NCBI GenBank assembly: GCA_027494135.1
Contig: JAOSJK010000012.1
Span: 610,795-674,794, forward strand
Reading direction: 5' to 3'
From: Acidimicrobiia bacterium
Lineage (GTDB): Bacteria; Actinomycetota; Acidimicrobiia; IMCC26256; PALSA-610
Length of the DNA: 64,000 bases
The first letter of the stretch is position 1, and every line of letters begins with the position of its first letter. Both the position numbers and the translations under genes were made by a program. Below, one piece after another: positions 24,627 to 35,008 of the stretch. The notes below the pieces were generated by a model, which saw only the letters and a program-made list of their open reading frames with translations, was not told the DNA's origin and made no database searches.

Positions 24627-26173
24627 GGCCCGACCTCGGTCTCACGGACGGTCGACGCCTCGCCACGCTCCCGGATGCGGACGACCTTGTTCACGGCATT
24701 CAGGTAGGCGCGGGCAGAGGCCTCGACAACGTCGGTCGCGACTCCACGCCCCGAGGCCCTCACCCCGGCCACCTCGAGCTGCACGACGACTGCGCCGAGT
24801 GCGTCGGACCCACCGGTCACAGACGCCACGCGGAAGTCCTCGAGCGTGCCGACCACGCCCGTTGCCTTGGCGATAGCGTCGACCGCGGCATCGATCATGC
24901 CGTCGCCGGTGCCGTGGGCCTCACTCTTGCCGTCGCCGTGCGCGAGCACCACACGCGCGGTCGGCCGCGCGGCCGTGCCTCCGTGAAGCTCCAGCTCCGC
25001 GATGGTGAAGCGGTGTACCACGCCGGCACCGACCTCGTCGGCGGCGATCGCCTCCAGGTCCGCCTCGGTGATGTCGACCTTGAGGTCGGCCAGCTCCTTG
25101 AACCGCACGAAGGCGGCGTTCAGCGCATCACCCTGCAGATGGAGTCCCATCTTCTCCAGGGTGTCCGCGAACGCGTGACGGCCGGAGTGCTTGCCCAGCA
25201 CTATCTGCGCGGCCTCCTGGCCGACCGTGCTCGCGTCGATGATCTCGTAGGTCTCGCGGTCCTCCAGGACGCCGTGCTGGTGAATACCGGCCTCGTGCGC
25301 GAAGGCGTTGCGGCCCACGATCGCCTTGTTGAACTGCACGTGGTAGCCGGTCAGGCGGGAGACGAGCCTCGACGTGCGCGACAGCTCCTCCGTCCGCACT
25401 CCTGTATGCACGCGATCGAAGTAGTCGCTCCTGGTCTTGATCGCCATGACCACCTCTTCGAGGGCCGCGTTGCCGGCTCGCTCGCCGAGCCCGTTCATCG
25501 CGCACTCGATCTGCCGAGCGCCGTTCGCAACTCCGGCCAGCGAGTTCGCGACGGCGAGACCCAAGTCGTTGTGGCAGTGGGTGGAGACGGCATAGTCGCC
25601 CGAGACCGTGTCGATCACGTAGGCGATCAGCTTCCCGTACTCCTCGGGAACGGCGAACCCGACGGTATCGGGGATGTTGAGCGTCGTTGCTCCGTTGTCC
25701 ACCGCGATCTGGCAGACGTCGCACATGAACTCCGGGTCCGAGCGATAGCCGTCCTCGGGGGAGAACTCGATGTCCGCCGTGTAGCCCCGCGCTCGCGCCA
25801 CGCCCGCAGCCGCTTCCGCCTTGACCTGGTCGGGCGTCATTCGGAGCTTCTTCTCCATGTGGATCTTCGACGTGGCGATGAAGACGTGGATGCGCGCCTT
25901 CTCCGCATGACGCACTGCCTCCCAGGCCCTGTCGACGTCCTTGAAGCCCGTCCGTGAGAGCGCCGCTATCACCGGACCGCTCACCGACTTTGCGATCGCC
26001 TCGACCGCCTCGAAGTCGCCCCGGCTCGCGATCGGGAATCCAGCCTCGATGACATCGACTCCCAGGCGCGCGAGCTGATCCGCGATCTCCAGCTTCTCGG
26101 CCACGTCGAGCGAGATGCCCGGGGACTGCTCGCCGTCGCGCAGCGTCGTGTCGAAGATCATCACCTGGTCCAT
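24623..26173 (-). CDS. leuA: 2-isopropylmalate synthase
   Basis: LeuA condenses 2-oxoisovalerate with acetyl-CoA, the committed step of leucine synthesis, and is feedback-inhibited by leucine. The 516-residue protein begins [19 protein letters not shown], with metal Asp in DTTLRDG. It has [14 protein letters not shown] (HxH zinc ligands), [15 protein letters not shown] and [12 protein letters not shown]. The C-terminal allosteric domain contains DAIAKATG and the [11 protein letters not shown] ending. The start is ATG at 26173, behind GGGAGGACC; the longer upstream frame runs through the leader. The 200-base leader carries a Leu-rich peptide and an intrinsic terminator. Confidence 0.96.
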   Translation of the reverse strand: MDQVMIFDTTLRDGEQSPGISLDVAEKLEIADQLARLGVDVIEAGFPIASRGDFEAVEAIAKSVSGPVIAALSRTGFKDVDRAWEAVRHAEKARIHVFIATSKIHMEKKLRMTPDQVKAEAAAGVARARGYTADIEFSPEDGYRSDPEFMCDVCQIAVDNGATTLNIPDTVGFAVPEEYGKLIAYVIDTVSGDYAVSTHCHNDLGLAVANSLAGVANGARQIECAMNGLGERAGNAALEEVVMAIKTRSDYFDRVHTGVRTEELSRTSRLVSRLTGYHVQFNKAIVGRNAFAHEAGIHQHGVLEDRETYEIIDASTVGQEAAQIVLGKHSGRHAFADTLEKMGLHLQGDALNAAFVRFKELADLKVDITEADLEAIAADEVGAGVVHRFTIAELELHGGTAARPTARVVLAHGDGKSEAHGTGDGMIDAAVDAIAKATGVVGTLEDFRVASVTGGSDALGAVVVQLEVAGVRASGRGVATDVVEASARAYLNAVNKVVRIRERGEASTVRETEVGP

Positions 26174-26272
26174 CTGGTCCTCCCGGGTGCGTGTCGTGCG
26201 TTGGATATCGCCGGATGCTCTGCGCTGTCGAAACTGCCCCGCGGCGGGCGGCGGGCGGGTTTCCGGGCAACG

Positions 26273-26292
26273 AAAACCCCCGGCCACGAGGG
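26273..26292 (-). terminator. Intrinsic terminator (attenuator) in the leuA leader
   Basis: On the minus strand CCCTCG (26292-26287) pairs with CGGGGG (26282-26277) around TGGC, with one wobble pair, followed by TTTT (26276-26273). A second hairpin at 26327-26309 (GGGCACC with GGTGCTC, 5-base loop) precedes it. Its GGGCAC arm can instead pair with GTGCCC (26295-26290), which overlaps the terminator arm: a mutually exclusive antiterminator. Confidence 0.82.
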
Positions 26293-26331
26293 CACGGAGG
26301 GCGTCCGCGAGCACCGGAGGGGTGCCCGCAA

Positions 26332-26373
26332 CTACGTAAGGAGAAGGCTCTGGGTCCGCAGTTCCTCTGCCAT
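26332..26373 (-). CDS. Leader peptide MAEELRTQSLLLT of the leuA attenuator
   Basis: The minus strand encodes the 13-residue peptide MAEELRTQSLLLT, ending TAG, with three consecutive Leu codons (CTT CTC CTT) three codons before the stop. Hairpins and a terminator with a T-tract follow before leuA. The pathway product, leucine, is thus read by the leader, as in classical leu attenuation. No Shine-Dalgarno sequence is visible. The ATG lies about 10 bases after a possible -10 element, matching the leuB leader, so a leaderless mRNA is likely. Confidence 0.85.
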   Translation of the reverse strand: MAEELRTQSLLLT

Positions 26374-26383
26374 AGGTCTGCTG

Positions 26384-26412
26384 AGCGTGACACGTCCGGG
26401 GCGCGTAGTCAA
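26384..26412 (-). promoter_or_regulatory. Candidate promoter of leuA
   Basis: On the minus strand TTGACT (26412-26407), 17 bases, then CACGCT (26389-26384) preceded by TGT, an extended but weak -10. The predicted start is a few bases from the leader ATG at 26373. It lies divergent to the small membrane protein at 26446. Confidence 0.45.
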
Positions 26413-26445
26413 ACCACTACTGCCGCGGCGTGCGAGAATGGCCGC

Positions 26446-26879
26446 GTGAGCAGAACCCGCAGGCGCGCCTTCAAGCGCACGCTCGGGGCAGGGCTTCTGG
26501 CCGGCGCGGCCTACGGCATGTGGCGCTGGTACCGATCCCGGGTCCCCGTGAGTGGTGCCGGCGAGGATTGGCAGCCGCAGCCGTTCCCCTATCCCCCGTT
26601 CCGCGCGACGACGGCGCAGCGCCGCACGTGCACGTGCACGTGCCGACCGACGTGGAGCCGGGCGGTGGCCCTGAGGTCGACGACGAGGTAGCTGCCATGG
26701 CCCCGTCGATGGACCCGATCGACGGGACGTGTCCGGCCTCCCATCCGGTCAAGGCGAAGCTCTCGAGTGGCATATTCCACGTTCCGGGTGGTTCGAGCTA
26801 CGAGCGCACCAAGCCCGACCGCTGCTACGTCGACGCGGATTCTGCCGAGGCCGACGGCCTGAGACCGGCGAAGAGGTAG
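26446..26879 (+). CDS. Small membrane-anchored protein with C-terminal sunset-type domain (frameshifted)
   Basis: GTG at 26446 opens a frame with a basic start (VSRTRRRAFKRT), one short hydrophobic segment (LGAGLLAGAAYGMWRWY) and a Pro-rich linker. Near 26610-26630 the frame is lost; another frame continues through an acidic linker to DGTCPASHPVKAKLSSGIFH, then VPGGSSYERTKPDRCYVDAD and a basic end. That C-terminal motif recurs in actinobacterial envelope proteins and is called a sunset domain; its function is not known. Restored length is about 144 residues. It is divergent from the leuA leader. Confidence 0.75.
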
Positions 26880-26962
26880 CGAACTCCCGAGGCGCACCGT
26901 CGTGCCGCGACGCTCCTCCGGCCGGACTGCCGGTCTGGCAGCGCCGGTTCCCGGCCGACGAG

Positions 26963-28552
26963 CTATCCGAGCTCTATGGCGCGGGCATCGACGATGCCCG
27001 GGTGAGCGCAGATGAGCGACACCACCTCCGCGGGTACCGCCTCCGTAGTAGCTATCGCCATGAGTGCCGCCTCACCGCTCGCGGTGCGACCGACGTCCAT
27101 ATCGGCGATGTTCACTCCCGCTTCACCGAGGATCGTGCCCACCGCACCGATCATCCCCGGAATGTCCGCATTGTGAACGACGAGCATGTGGCTCGACGGC
27201 GGCAGATCGACGATGTGATCCTGCAGCCCGACGATGCGGGGTGCGTCGTTCTTCCCGTAGAGCGTCCCGGCAACGTGAGCCGAGTAGCCACCGCTACCTG
27301 CACCTCGCACCGTGACCAGGTTCACGTAGTCGCGCGCCGCCGACGACGTCGACTCGCGCACTGTGATGCCGCGCATCTCGGCGAGCTGCGGGGCGTTGAC
27401 GAACGTGACCGGCTCGTCGACGACCGGTCCCAGCACTCCTCGCAGGATCGAGAGGGTGAGCACGCGGCAGTCGTAGTCGGCGATCGAGCCCTCGTAGGAC
27501 ACCTCGAGCGTCTCGGGCGCACCCCCTGCGAGGCCCGTGAAGAGCCTCCCGAGACGCTCGGCGAGTGGGAGGTACGGCCGCACCGTCGCGGAGGCCTCCG
27601 ACGCCGCCACGTTCACTGCGAACGGCACGAAGTCGCCGTTCAGGGCGAGGATCACCTGCTCCGCGATCGTGTTCCCCGCCTTGTCCTGTGCCTCGGCGGT
27701 GGATGCACCCAGGTGGGGCGTGACGACGACCGCGTCGAGGTGGAAGAGGGGCGACTCGGTTGTCGGCTCCGCTACGAACACATCGAGTGCAGCGCCCGCG
27801 ACTGCCCCGGAGCCGACCGCCTCCGCCAAGGCGTCCTCGTCGACGATCCCGCCGCGCGCGGTGTTGACGAGGCGCATTCCCGGCTTCGCCTTCGCGAGGA
27901 CGTCGCGTCCGATCAGGCCGAGCGTCTCGGGCGTCTTCGGGAGGTGGACGGTCAGGAAGTCGGCCTCGGCCACCAGCTCATCGACGGTCGGTACCAGGGT
28001 CACTCCGAGCTGCCGTGCGCGATCCGGGCTGACGAACGGGTCGAATGCGACCAGCCGCATCCCGAACGCAAGCGCGCGCTGCGCGACGAGCACCCCTACT
28101 CGGCCGAGGCCCACGATCCCCAGCGTCTTGCCGTGGAGCTCCACTCCCTCCCAGCGGGACCGGTTCCACCGACCCGCCTTCAAGTCGGCGTGCGCCTGCG
28201 GGACGTTGCGTGCCTGAGCCAGCAGCAGCGCCATCGTGTGCTCCGCGGCCGATAGCACATTCGACTGCGGGGCGTTCACGACCATGACACCGCGGCCCGT
28301 CGCCGCGGCCACGTCGACGTTGTCGAGGCCGATCCCCGCCCGGCCGACAACGACGAGATCGGCACCGGCAGCGAGCACCTCCTCGGTCACCCGCGTAGCA
28401 CTTCGGATCACGAGTGCCGAAGCCCCACGGATCGCGTCGAGCAGCTCATCGGGGCTCAGGCCGATGCGGACGTCGACGTCGAGACCGGCCGAGCGCATCG
28501 CATCGAGGCCTCGGGCGGCTAGCGGTTCGGCGACCAGGACGCGCTTGTTCAC
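26963..28552 (-). CDS. serA: D-3-phosphoglycerate dehydrogenase
   Basis: SerA oxidises 3-phosphoglycerate, the first step of serine synthesis. The 529-residue length is that of the long, actinobacterial type with an intervening domain. The NAD motif is GLGRVGVLVAQRA (about residue 147). Catalytic residues lie in VNTARGGIVDEDAL (Arg) and TPHLGASTAEAQDKAG (His). The allosteric substrate-binding domain spans about 315-450. A C-terminal ACT domain (MLVVHNADIPGMIGAVGTIL) is expected to bind serine. It lies 27 bp downstream of a lipoprotein gene, in the same direction. Confidence 0.96.
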   Translation of the reverse strand: MNKRVLVAEPLAARGLDAMRSAGLDVDVRIGLSPDELLDAIRGASALVIRSATRVTEEVLAAGADLVVVGRAGIGLDNVDVAAATGRGVMVVNAPQSNVLSAAEHTMALLLAQARNVPQAHADLKAGRWNRSRWEGVELHGKTLGIVGLGRVGVLVAQRALAFGMRLVAFDPFVSPDRARQLGVTLVPTVDELVAEADFLTVHLPKTPETLGLIGRDVLAKAKPGMRLVNTARGGIVDEDALAEAVGSGAVAGAALDVFVAEPTTESPLFHLDAVVVTPHLGASTAEAQDKAGNTIAEQVILALNGDFVPFAVNVAASEASATVRPYLPLAERLGRLFTGLAGGAPETLEVSYEGSIADYDCRVLTLSILRGVLGPVVDEPVTFVNAPQLAEMRGITVRESTSSAARDYVNLVTVRGAGSGGYSAHVAGTLYGKNDAPRIVGLQDHIVDLPPSSHMLVVHNADIPGMIGAVGTILGEAGVNIADMDVGRTASGEAALMAIATTEAVPAEVVSLICAHPGIVDARAIELG

Positions 28553-28579
28553 GCCGGCGAGGCTAGACGGCCGCGACCG

Positions 28580-29200
28580 TCAGCGGTCGATCATGGCGTC
28601 GAGTGCCGTCCTGGCGATCGCCGTGAGCACACCCGCCAGGTCGTCCGGCACCGGCGCCGAGTCGGAGACGTACTGGAAGAGCAGATAGCCGGCACCGTCG
28701 TTCACGAACAGCGCGGCCGTCAGAGGGGCGAAGAACGCAGCGTCACCCACGTCGTCGACGTCCTCGATCGCATCGGTGAGCCGGACCATCTTGCGGGTCG
28801 CCCGCCAGTCTTCGGCGCCGCCGTCCGAAGCGAGCATCGCCACCACGACGCGGTCGGTGACGGCGTCGCCGCCCGAATCCCCGATATGGCGTGTCACCTC
28901 GAAGACGCACTCGCCGTCGGCCCAGACGTAGGCCGCGACCTCGCCGCCGAGGAGTGCACCGGCCTCCGTGCGGTCGACAGCGTCTGAGACCACCTCCAGC
29001 TCCTCGACCTCTATCGCTGCGAAGCCGAGATCGCCCGGCAGCAGCCCGGCATTGGCGGGCGTGAGGTCGGCGGTGTCGCCCAGCACGGCGTCGGAGTCCG
29101 CTCCGGAGGCACACCCCGAGACCGAACCGACGAGGGCCAGCAGGCCGACGACGGCGAGGCGGGCAGAGCACCTCGGCGCCACCCTCGGCCCTGCGGTCAC
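28580..29200 (-). CDS. Putative lipoprotein of unknown function
   Basis: I do not recognise this 206-residue protein. It starts with GTG at 29200, overlapping the aspartate aminotransferase stop (GTGA). The N-terminus is basic, then hydrophobic, with lipobox VSGC at about residue 30, so the mature protein is probably a lipid-anchored extracytoplasmic protein. The rest is acidic with alternating beta and helical patterns, and one Cys in [10 protein letters not shown]. Context (aspC upstream, serA downstream) suggests co-transcription but no role. Confidence 0.65.
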   Translation of the reverse strand: MTAGPRVAPRCSARLAVVGLLALVGSVSGCASGADSDAVLGDTADLTPANAGLLPGDLGFAAIEVEELEVVSDAVDRTEAGALLGGEVAAYVWADGECVFEVTRHIGDSGGDAVTDRVVVAMLASDGGAEDWRATRKMVRLTDAIEDVDDVGDAAFFAPLTAALFVNDGAGYLLFQYVSDSAPVPDDLAGVLTAIARTALDAMIDR

Positions 29201-30390
29201 CGGCCCAGCAGGTCAGCGATCCGTCCGACCCCCTCGACCAGATCGTCGTCTCCCAGTGCGAACGAGAGCCGCGCGTACCCCGGAGCGCCGAAGGCCTCCC
29301 CGGGCACGACAGCGACCCGCGCCTCGTCGAGGATCACCTCACAGAGGTCGAGGGTGCTCTCGATGCGCCGACCCGCGATCTCCCGGCCGAGGATCTCCTC
29401 GAAGGACGGGAAGCAGTAGAAGGCACCTTGAGGCTCGACGCACGCCACTCCCGGGATGTCGGACAGCATCGAGTGCATCGCACGGCCCCGCCGCTCGAAC
29501 GCCTCCCGCATGACCGCTACGGCTTCGAGGTCGCCGGTCACCGCGGCGAGCGCCGCGCGCTGCGACACGTTGGCGACGTTCGAAGTCGAGTGCGACTGAA
29601 GGTTCGCAGCCGCGCCGACGACGTCGGCCGGCCCGATCATCCACCCGACCCGCCATCCCGTCATCGCGTACGTCTTGGCGACGCCGTTCAATATCACGCA
29701 CCGGTCGGCGAGCTCGGGCACCAGTACCGGCATCGAGCTGAAGCGGTGCTCGCCGTAGGTCAGGTGCTCGTAGATCTCGTCGGTGACGACCCACACGCCG
29801 CGCTCGACCGCCCATCTTCCTATCGCCTCGACCTCGTCGGCGCCGTATACGACTCCTGTCGGGTTGCTCGGCGATACGAAGAGGAGCACCTTTGTGCGAT
29901 CGGTCAGCGCCGCGTCGAGCTGGTCGATGCTCACTTTGAAGCCGGCGGCGGCGGTTGTGGGCACCGGTACCGGCACGCCCCCGGGGAGAGCGATGCACTC
30001 CGGATACGTGGTCCAGTAGGGCGCCGGGCAGAGCACCTCGTCGCCCGGGTCGAGGAGCACCTGGAAGGAGTTGTAGACGGCGTGCTTCCCGCCGTTCGTC
30101 ACCAGGACACGGCCTCCGGTGCAGTCGAATCCGGAGTCGCGCATGGTCTTCTGCGCGATGGCATCGCGCAGCTCGGGGAGTCCGGCCGCGGGCGTGTACC
30201 GATGGTTGCGCGGGTCGCGACACGCCTCCGCGGCGGCCTCCACGATGTGGGGCGGCGTCGCGAAGTCGGGCTCCCCGGCCCCGAAGCCGATCACGGCCTC
30301 GCCGGCGGCCTTGAGGGCCTTGGCCTTGGCGTCGACGGCGAGCGTCGCGGACTCGTGGATCGCACCGATCCTGCGCGAGATGCGTGTCAC
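29197..30390 (-). CDS. Aspartate/aromatic aminotransferase, class I
   Basis: A PLP enzyme of fold type I, 397 residues from GTG at 30390 ([14 protein letters not shown]). The landmarks are [40 protein letters not shown] (substrate side chain and PLP), [16 protein letters not shown] and the PLP lysine in [17 protein letters not shown]. The subgroup is Iγ/Thermus-type aspartate aminotransferase (also acting on prephenate in some members), which makes aspartate from oxaloacetate and glutamate. The longer upstream frame is unlikely to be coding. It lies in one unit with the lipoprotein and serA. Confidence 0.93.
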   Translation of the reverse strand: MTRISRRIGAIHESATLAVDAKAKALKAAGEAVIGFGAGEPDFATPPHIVEAAAEACRDPRNHRYTPAAGLPELRDAIAQKTMRDSGFDCTGGRVLVTNGGKHAVYNSFQVLLDPGDEVLCPAPYWTTYPECIALPGGVPVPVPTTAAAGFKVSIDQLDAALTDRTKVLLFVSPSNPTGVVYGADEVEAIGRWAVERGVWVVTDEIYEHLTYGEHRFSSMPVLVPELADRCVILNGVAKTYAMTGWRVGWMIGPADVVGAAANLQSHSTSNVANVSQRAALAAVTGDLEAVAVMREAFERRGRAMHSMLSDIPGVACVEPQGAFYCFPSFEEILGREIAGRRIESTLDLCEVILDEARVAVVPGEAFGAPGYARLSFALGDDDLVEGVGRIADLLGR

Positions 30391-30601
30391 GCCCCCATCC
30401 TCCCACGCGGTGCCGGCCGCGAACGGCTCGATTCCGGCGGCAACGGGCCGTCCCCCGTAGCGCATCCTCGCCCGGTGGTCGCTCGGCTCGCCCTCGAGCG
30501 CCGCGGGCCACCGGGACAGCATTCGCCTCCCCGCCAGCACGACACATGCGACGACCCGAAGCACAGTCCGCAGGTCCGATCCGCCTAGCCTGTCGCACAT
30601 C

Positions 30602-32039
30602 ATGGTCCGACGTCGCGCCATCGTCGCGCTCGCCGCCCTCGCAGCCGTGCTACCGATGGCGATCACCTCGACGGCGTCGCCGGCAGGCGCCGCTCCCACA
30701 TCGCCCGAGCCCGAGGCGTGGATCATCGCCGATGCCGACACGGGGACCGTTCTCGCCGCCAAGGACCCGCACACCGCCCTTCCGCCCGCGAGCACAGCGA
30801 AGGTCATGACCGCTCTGACGGCGGTCGAGCGCCTACCCGAAGACGGTCTGATCCCGGTCAGCGAGCTCGCGGCTTCGCAGCCTGCCAGCAAGATCACGAT
30901 GCTCGCCGGTGAGCAGTGGCCGTTCGATCAGGCTCTCGCCAGCCTCCTCATGGTCTCCGCGAACGACGCCGCATACGCCATCGCCGAGGCGACCTCCGGG
31001 AGCCTCGAGGGCTTCGCCGACGCCCTGGCGGCCACGGCGGCCCGCCTCGGGATGAACGACAGCACCTTCTCCGACCCCGCGGGTTTCGACGACGCAGCGT
31101 CGTTCAGGGGCGGACCGCGAATGAGCGCGTTCGACATCGCCGTCGCCACCCGGAACGCCCTCGCCGTGCCCCCAGCTCGCGTATCTCGCCGCCCTACCGG
31201 AGCTCGACTTCACAGACCCTTCCGGAATGGCCCGGAACCTCGTCAACCACAACAAGCTCCTCGCCGGCGGGGCCGCCGAATACGCGGGCGCAACCGGGTT
31301 CAAGACCGGCTACACCCAGCAGGCCGGCCACACCCTCATCGCGACCGCCACGCGAGAGGGCCGCACGATCATCGTCGTGATCCTCGACACCTACGACACC
31401 TACGGCTGGGCGTGGCAGCTCCTGGATCAGGGATTCGCAATCCCCTCGGGCGACCCCGGAACCGGAGAGGAGCTCCCCGAGGTGCGGGTGAGCCCATTCG
31501 CGGAGCGGCAGGCGGACCAGCTCGCGTTCCTCCGGCTCACCCACGGAGCCGCCGGCGCCGATGCCGCCGCCGCGATCGAGTCAGCCGAGCCCACGACCAC
31601 CGTCACGCCGGCGACCGACGCCGCCGGCGACCCGATCGCCGAGGGCGGCGCCACCGAACCCTCCGCGGCCTCGTCTACGCCGGCGTCGGCGACGAGCGCT
31701 TCTCCGGCCGGCGACGGCGCCGACTCGGGTGGCAGTCGTGGACCCTCGGAGGGGTCGATCATCTCCCTTCGCAACTTCGTGCTCCTAATCGTGCTGATGC
31801 TGGCGACGCTCTTCGTGCTGCGGCGCCGTGCAGTGCGCCGGCAGCGCGCCCGCCGTCTCGCGCGAAGGCGGGCGACGGCGGAGATGATGCGACGCGGCGG
31901 GCTCCCCGTCGTAGACGGCAGGTACCGCACCGGCACCCGGATCGGACCCCCGGTGCAGTCGAACATCAAGGTCGAGAGGATCGACCCACGTACAGGGCCC
32001 GCGCGAGGCGCGCGGAGCACCCCACGAGGAGGATCATGA
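30602..32039 (+). CDS. D-alanyl-D-alanine carboxypeptidase, S11 family (frameshifted)
   Basis: This penicillin-binding protein trims the terminal D-Ala from peptidoglycan pentapeptides. ATG at 30602 begins a signal peptide (about 30 residues). The triad is complete: STAK (Ser64, Lys67), SAN (119-121) and, in the second frame, KTGYT. The frame is lost at CCCCC (31169-31173), where one C is extra; the next frame continues [13 protein letters not shown] to the stop at 32039. After the catalytic domain comes a Thr/Ala-rich linker, a transmembrane segment ([15 protein letters not shown]) and a basic cytoplasmic tail. The stop overlaps the next start (ATGA). Confidence 0.9.
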
Positions 32040-32861
32040 GCGAACGACCCGAGGCATCCGAGCAGGAGTGCCTCTACGAGATCTCGGGCGGAGTGGCGAC
32101 CATCACCCTCAACCGTCCCCACCGACGAAACGCGATCTCGATCGGCATGCTCACGGAGCTCACCGCCCACCTGCTCGAGGCCGAGAGGGACCCCTCGGCG
32201 CGGGTCGTGGTCCTGACCGGTGCGGGAAAGGGCTTCTGCGCCGGGCTCGACATCAAGGACGCCATGGCCGGCACCGGCATCGGCGGCGGCGGGCAGGTGA
32301 ACCCCGATGGTGGCGGCGCGCTCCTGATGAACACACGCGACCTGCCCACGGTGCTCCTTCACGAGATGGACACACCCGTGATCGCGGCGATCAACGGCGC
32401 CGCTGCCGGCTACGGCCTGGATCTGGCGCTCGGCTGCGACATGCGCATAATCGCATCCTCCGCGCGACTGCTGCCCGGATTCGCCAAGCGTGGCATCGTC
32501 CCCGAGAGTGGCGGCACCTGGTACCTACCGCGGCTGGTCGGCTGGGCGCGCGCAGCGGAGATCTCGTTCCTCGGGCGCGATCTCGACGCCTCCGAGTCGG
32601 AGCGGCTCGGCCTCGTCAACCGCGTGGTCCCCGACGGTGAGGCACTCGACGCGGGCGCGAGTGGGCGGTGGAGATCGCCGCGAACGCGCCACTCGCGATC
32701 CGAGCGATGAAGCGGCTCTTCCGCTTCGGGCTGTCAGAGAGCTTCCCGGCCCACTCCGACCACGTGCTCGCGGCACTCAAGGAGCTCATGGCGACGAAGG
32801 ACTTCCAGGAAGGGCTTCTCTCGTTCATCGAGAAGCGCCCCCGGAGTTCCTCGGACGCTAG
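32036..32861 (+). CDS. Enoyl-CoA hydratase/isomerase (two frameshifts)
   Basis: Crotonase-fold enzyme hydrating 2-enoyl-CoA. ATG at 32036 has GAGGAGG upstream and overlaps the carboxypeptidase stop. Landmarks are VATITLNRPHRRNAIS, the oxyanion-hole GKGFCAGLDIKD, AAINGAAAGYGLDLALGCDMRI and PESGGTWYLPRLVG with the catalytic Glu. Near 32650 one base is lost, and the next frame continues EWAVEIAANAPLAIRAMKR. At CCCCC (32838-32842) a second base is missing, so that KRPPEFLGR ends at TAG 32861. Repaired length is about 275 residues. The physiological substrate is unknown. Confidence 0.88.
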
Positions 32862-32875
32862 GAGCAGCGCCGCCG

Positions 32876-34048
32876 TCAGGCGTTGGCGGTCTCAGAGGCG
32901 GGGTCCCAGGACGCCAGGTCGGCGAGCCGCGGGTCGTTCGAGAAGACCTCGACCATCGGCTGCTGCACCCCGATGCGGCGCATCAGCATCCGCACAGTGT
33001 TCTCCTGGTCCCACATCATCAGCGTCACCGCGACACCCGTCTCACCCGCGCGAGCCGTCCGGCCCGAGCGGTGCAGGTACGCCTTGTGGTCATCGGCCGG
33101 GTCGTAGTGAACGACCACGTCGATGCCTTCGACGTGCAGCCCGCGAGCGGCTACGTCGGTCGCGACGAGTGCGGCGATCTTGCCGTCGGTGAAGTCCTTC
33201 AGAGCCTTCTCTCGCGCCGCCTGACGCAGATCACCGTGGATGGCGCCGCAGGAGACCCGTTCCTTCTGGAGCTCGTGAACGACCCGATCGGCTCCCCGCT
33301 TCGTACGCACGAAGATGAGGGTGCGCTCCACTCCGGCGATGATCGCGGCGGCGACGCGGACCTTGTCCATGTGGTGCACGAGTAGGAAGCGGTGCTCCAT
33401 CTCATCGACCGTCACCTCTTTCGCGGCGACCTCGTGGAAGACCGGATCGTTCATGTAGCGGCGGACCAGCTGGTTCACCGCACCGTCGAGCGTCGCCGAG
33501 AAGAGCATCGTCTGGTGCGCCGACTCGATCCTGTAGAGGATCTTCTGGACCTGCGGCATGAATCCCATGTCGGCCATACGGTCGGCTTCGTCTAGGACCA
33601 GCACCTCGACCGCCTCCACGGAGAGCTCGCGGCGCTCCATCAGGTCGATGATGCGGCCCGGCGTCCCGATGACGACGTCGACGCCCTTGCGCAACGCATC
33701 GACCTGCTTCTCGATGGGAACGCCGCCGTAGACGGCGCGAACGCGGCGCTTGCGCACCTTGCCGAGAGGCTTCAGGACCTCGGTGACCTGGTTCGCAAGC
33801 TCGCGCGTGGGCACGAGAACGAGAGCGCGGGGACATCGGGGGTCTGACTTCGAGACGCGCCCGAGCAGCGGCAGACCGAACGCGAGCGTCTTGCCGGAGC
33901 CGGTCTTCGCCTTGCCGCAGACATCGCGGCCGGAGAGCGCGTCGGGGATCGCGAGGGTCTGTATCGCGAAGGGCTCGGTGATCCCGGAGGCGTCGAGTGC
34001 CTCCACGAGATCCGGTGAGACGCCGAGCGCCTCGAACGTGGTCGTCAC
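32876..34048 (-). CDS. DEAD-box ATP-dependent RNA helicase
   Basis: The 390-residue protein contains the full set of superfamily 2 motifs: Q-motif region (ITEPFAIQTLAIP), Walker A AKTGSGKT at 47-54, PTRELANQV, GTPGRIIDL, DEAD in VLVLDEADRM, SAT in MLFSATLDG, VATDVAARGLHVEGIDVVVHY (given as VATDVAARGLHVEG) and HRSGRTARAGE. It unwinds short RNA duplexes, probably in ribosome assembly or mRNA turnover. GTG at 34048 (VTTTFEALGVS) is chosen; the longer frame upstream lacks homology. There is no long C-terminal RNA-binding extension, so it is closest to RhlE-like helicases. It is divergent from the two-component genes. Confidence 0.93.
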   Translation of the reverse strand: MTTTFEALGVSPDLVEALDASGITEPFAIQTLAIPDALSGRDVCGKAKTGSGKTLAFGLPLLGRVSKSDPRCPRALVLVPTRELANQVTEVLKPLGKVRKRRVRAVYGGVPIEKQVDALRKGVDVVIGTPGRIIDLMERRELSVEAVEVLVLDEADRMADMGFMPQVQKILYRIESAHQTMLFSATLDGAVNQLVRRYMNDPVFHEVAAKEVTVDEMEHRFLLVHHMDKVRVAAAIIAGVERTLIFVRTKRGADRVVHELQKERVSCGAIHGDLRQAAREKALKDFTDGKIAALVATDVAARGLHVEGIDVVVHYDPADDHKAYLHRSGRTARAGETGVAVTLMMWDQENTVRMLMRRIGVQQPMVEVFSNDPRLADLASWDPASETANA

Positions 34049-34334
34049 GGTGTTGTCACGGTGCTTTCGGAATCGGTTCTCGGAATCGCTGCTGCCCAGT
34101 AGTCGCTGCCGGAATCGTTGCTCCGCCAGTGGACGCGGATGAGGCCGCGCCCGCACAGCCTACCCGGGCCGGGGCCTCCCGCCCGGATGACGGACGCCCG
34201 CCGGTGCCCGCAGCCTTCGGCGCGCACTTCGAGCGTCCCCGCCCCTGGAATCGGCCGCGACCGCTACCGATCTCTGAGAGCCCGCTGAGGATGCACCTGG
34301 TATGTGCGACTGCTCCGGCAACAATGGGAGCGTC

Positions 34335-35008
34335 ATGCGTGTGCTTCTCGTCGAGGACGAGGTTCCGCTCGCCGAGGCAGTTGCCCGCGGCCTCACCGCC
34401 GAGGGCTTCGACGTCGATACCGTCCACGACGGCCTCGACGGGCTCTGGCGGGGCGCGAGGGTGGCTATGCCGTGATCGTCCTCGACATCCTCCTGCCGGG
34501 GATGAACGGTTTCAAGGTCTGCGAGACGCTGCGTGAGGAGGGGGTCTGGACCCCGATACTCATGCTCACCGCGAAGGACGGCGAGTGGGACGAGGCGGAG
34601 GCGCTCGACACCGGCGCCGACGACTTCCTCTCGAAGCCGTTCTCTTTCGTCGTGCTCTCTGCCCGGCTGCGGGCGCTGTCCCGGCGCACACAACAGCCGC
34701 GCCCCGTAAGGCTGACGTGCGGGACCCTGGTGCTCGACCCGGCGACACGAGTCTGCACGCGTGCCGAGAGTCCGATTGCGCTGACGGCCCGCGAGTTCTC
34801 GCTCCTCGAAGCGCTGATGCGCCGGGAGGGCGATATCGTTGCGAAGCCGACGCTCCTCGACGAGGTATGGGGCCACGACTTCATGGGTGACCCGAACATC
34901 GTCGAGGTGTACGTCGGCTACCTGAGGCGCAAGATCGACGACCCGTTCCACGTGAAGACGATTCTCACCGTCAGGGGTGCGGGCTACCGGCTGGTCGCCG
35001 ATGAGTGA
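34335..35008 (+). CDS. OmpR-family response regulator (frameshifted)
   Basis: ATG at 34335 starts a receiver domain (MRVLLVEDEVPLAEAVARGL; acidic pair in VEDE). The frame is lost near GGGG at 34450-34453, and the next frame continues REGGYAVIVLDILLPGMNG, where the phospho-acceptor Asp sits in VLDILLPG. LMLTAKD (Thr) and LSKPF (Lys) complete the receiver. The C-terminal winged helix has LTAREFSLLEALMRREGDIV and VEVYVGYLRRKID. Restored length is about 225 residues. The stop overlaps the kinase start (ATGA), so the pair works together; the signal is unknown. Confidence 0.92.

Noticed and set aside
24248-25957. A 569-codon + strand frame opposite leuA
   Set aside because: Composition (Arg, Ala, Gly, His) is that of an antisense shadow; leuA on the minus strand has complete motifs.
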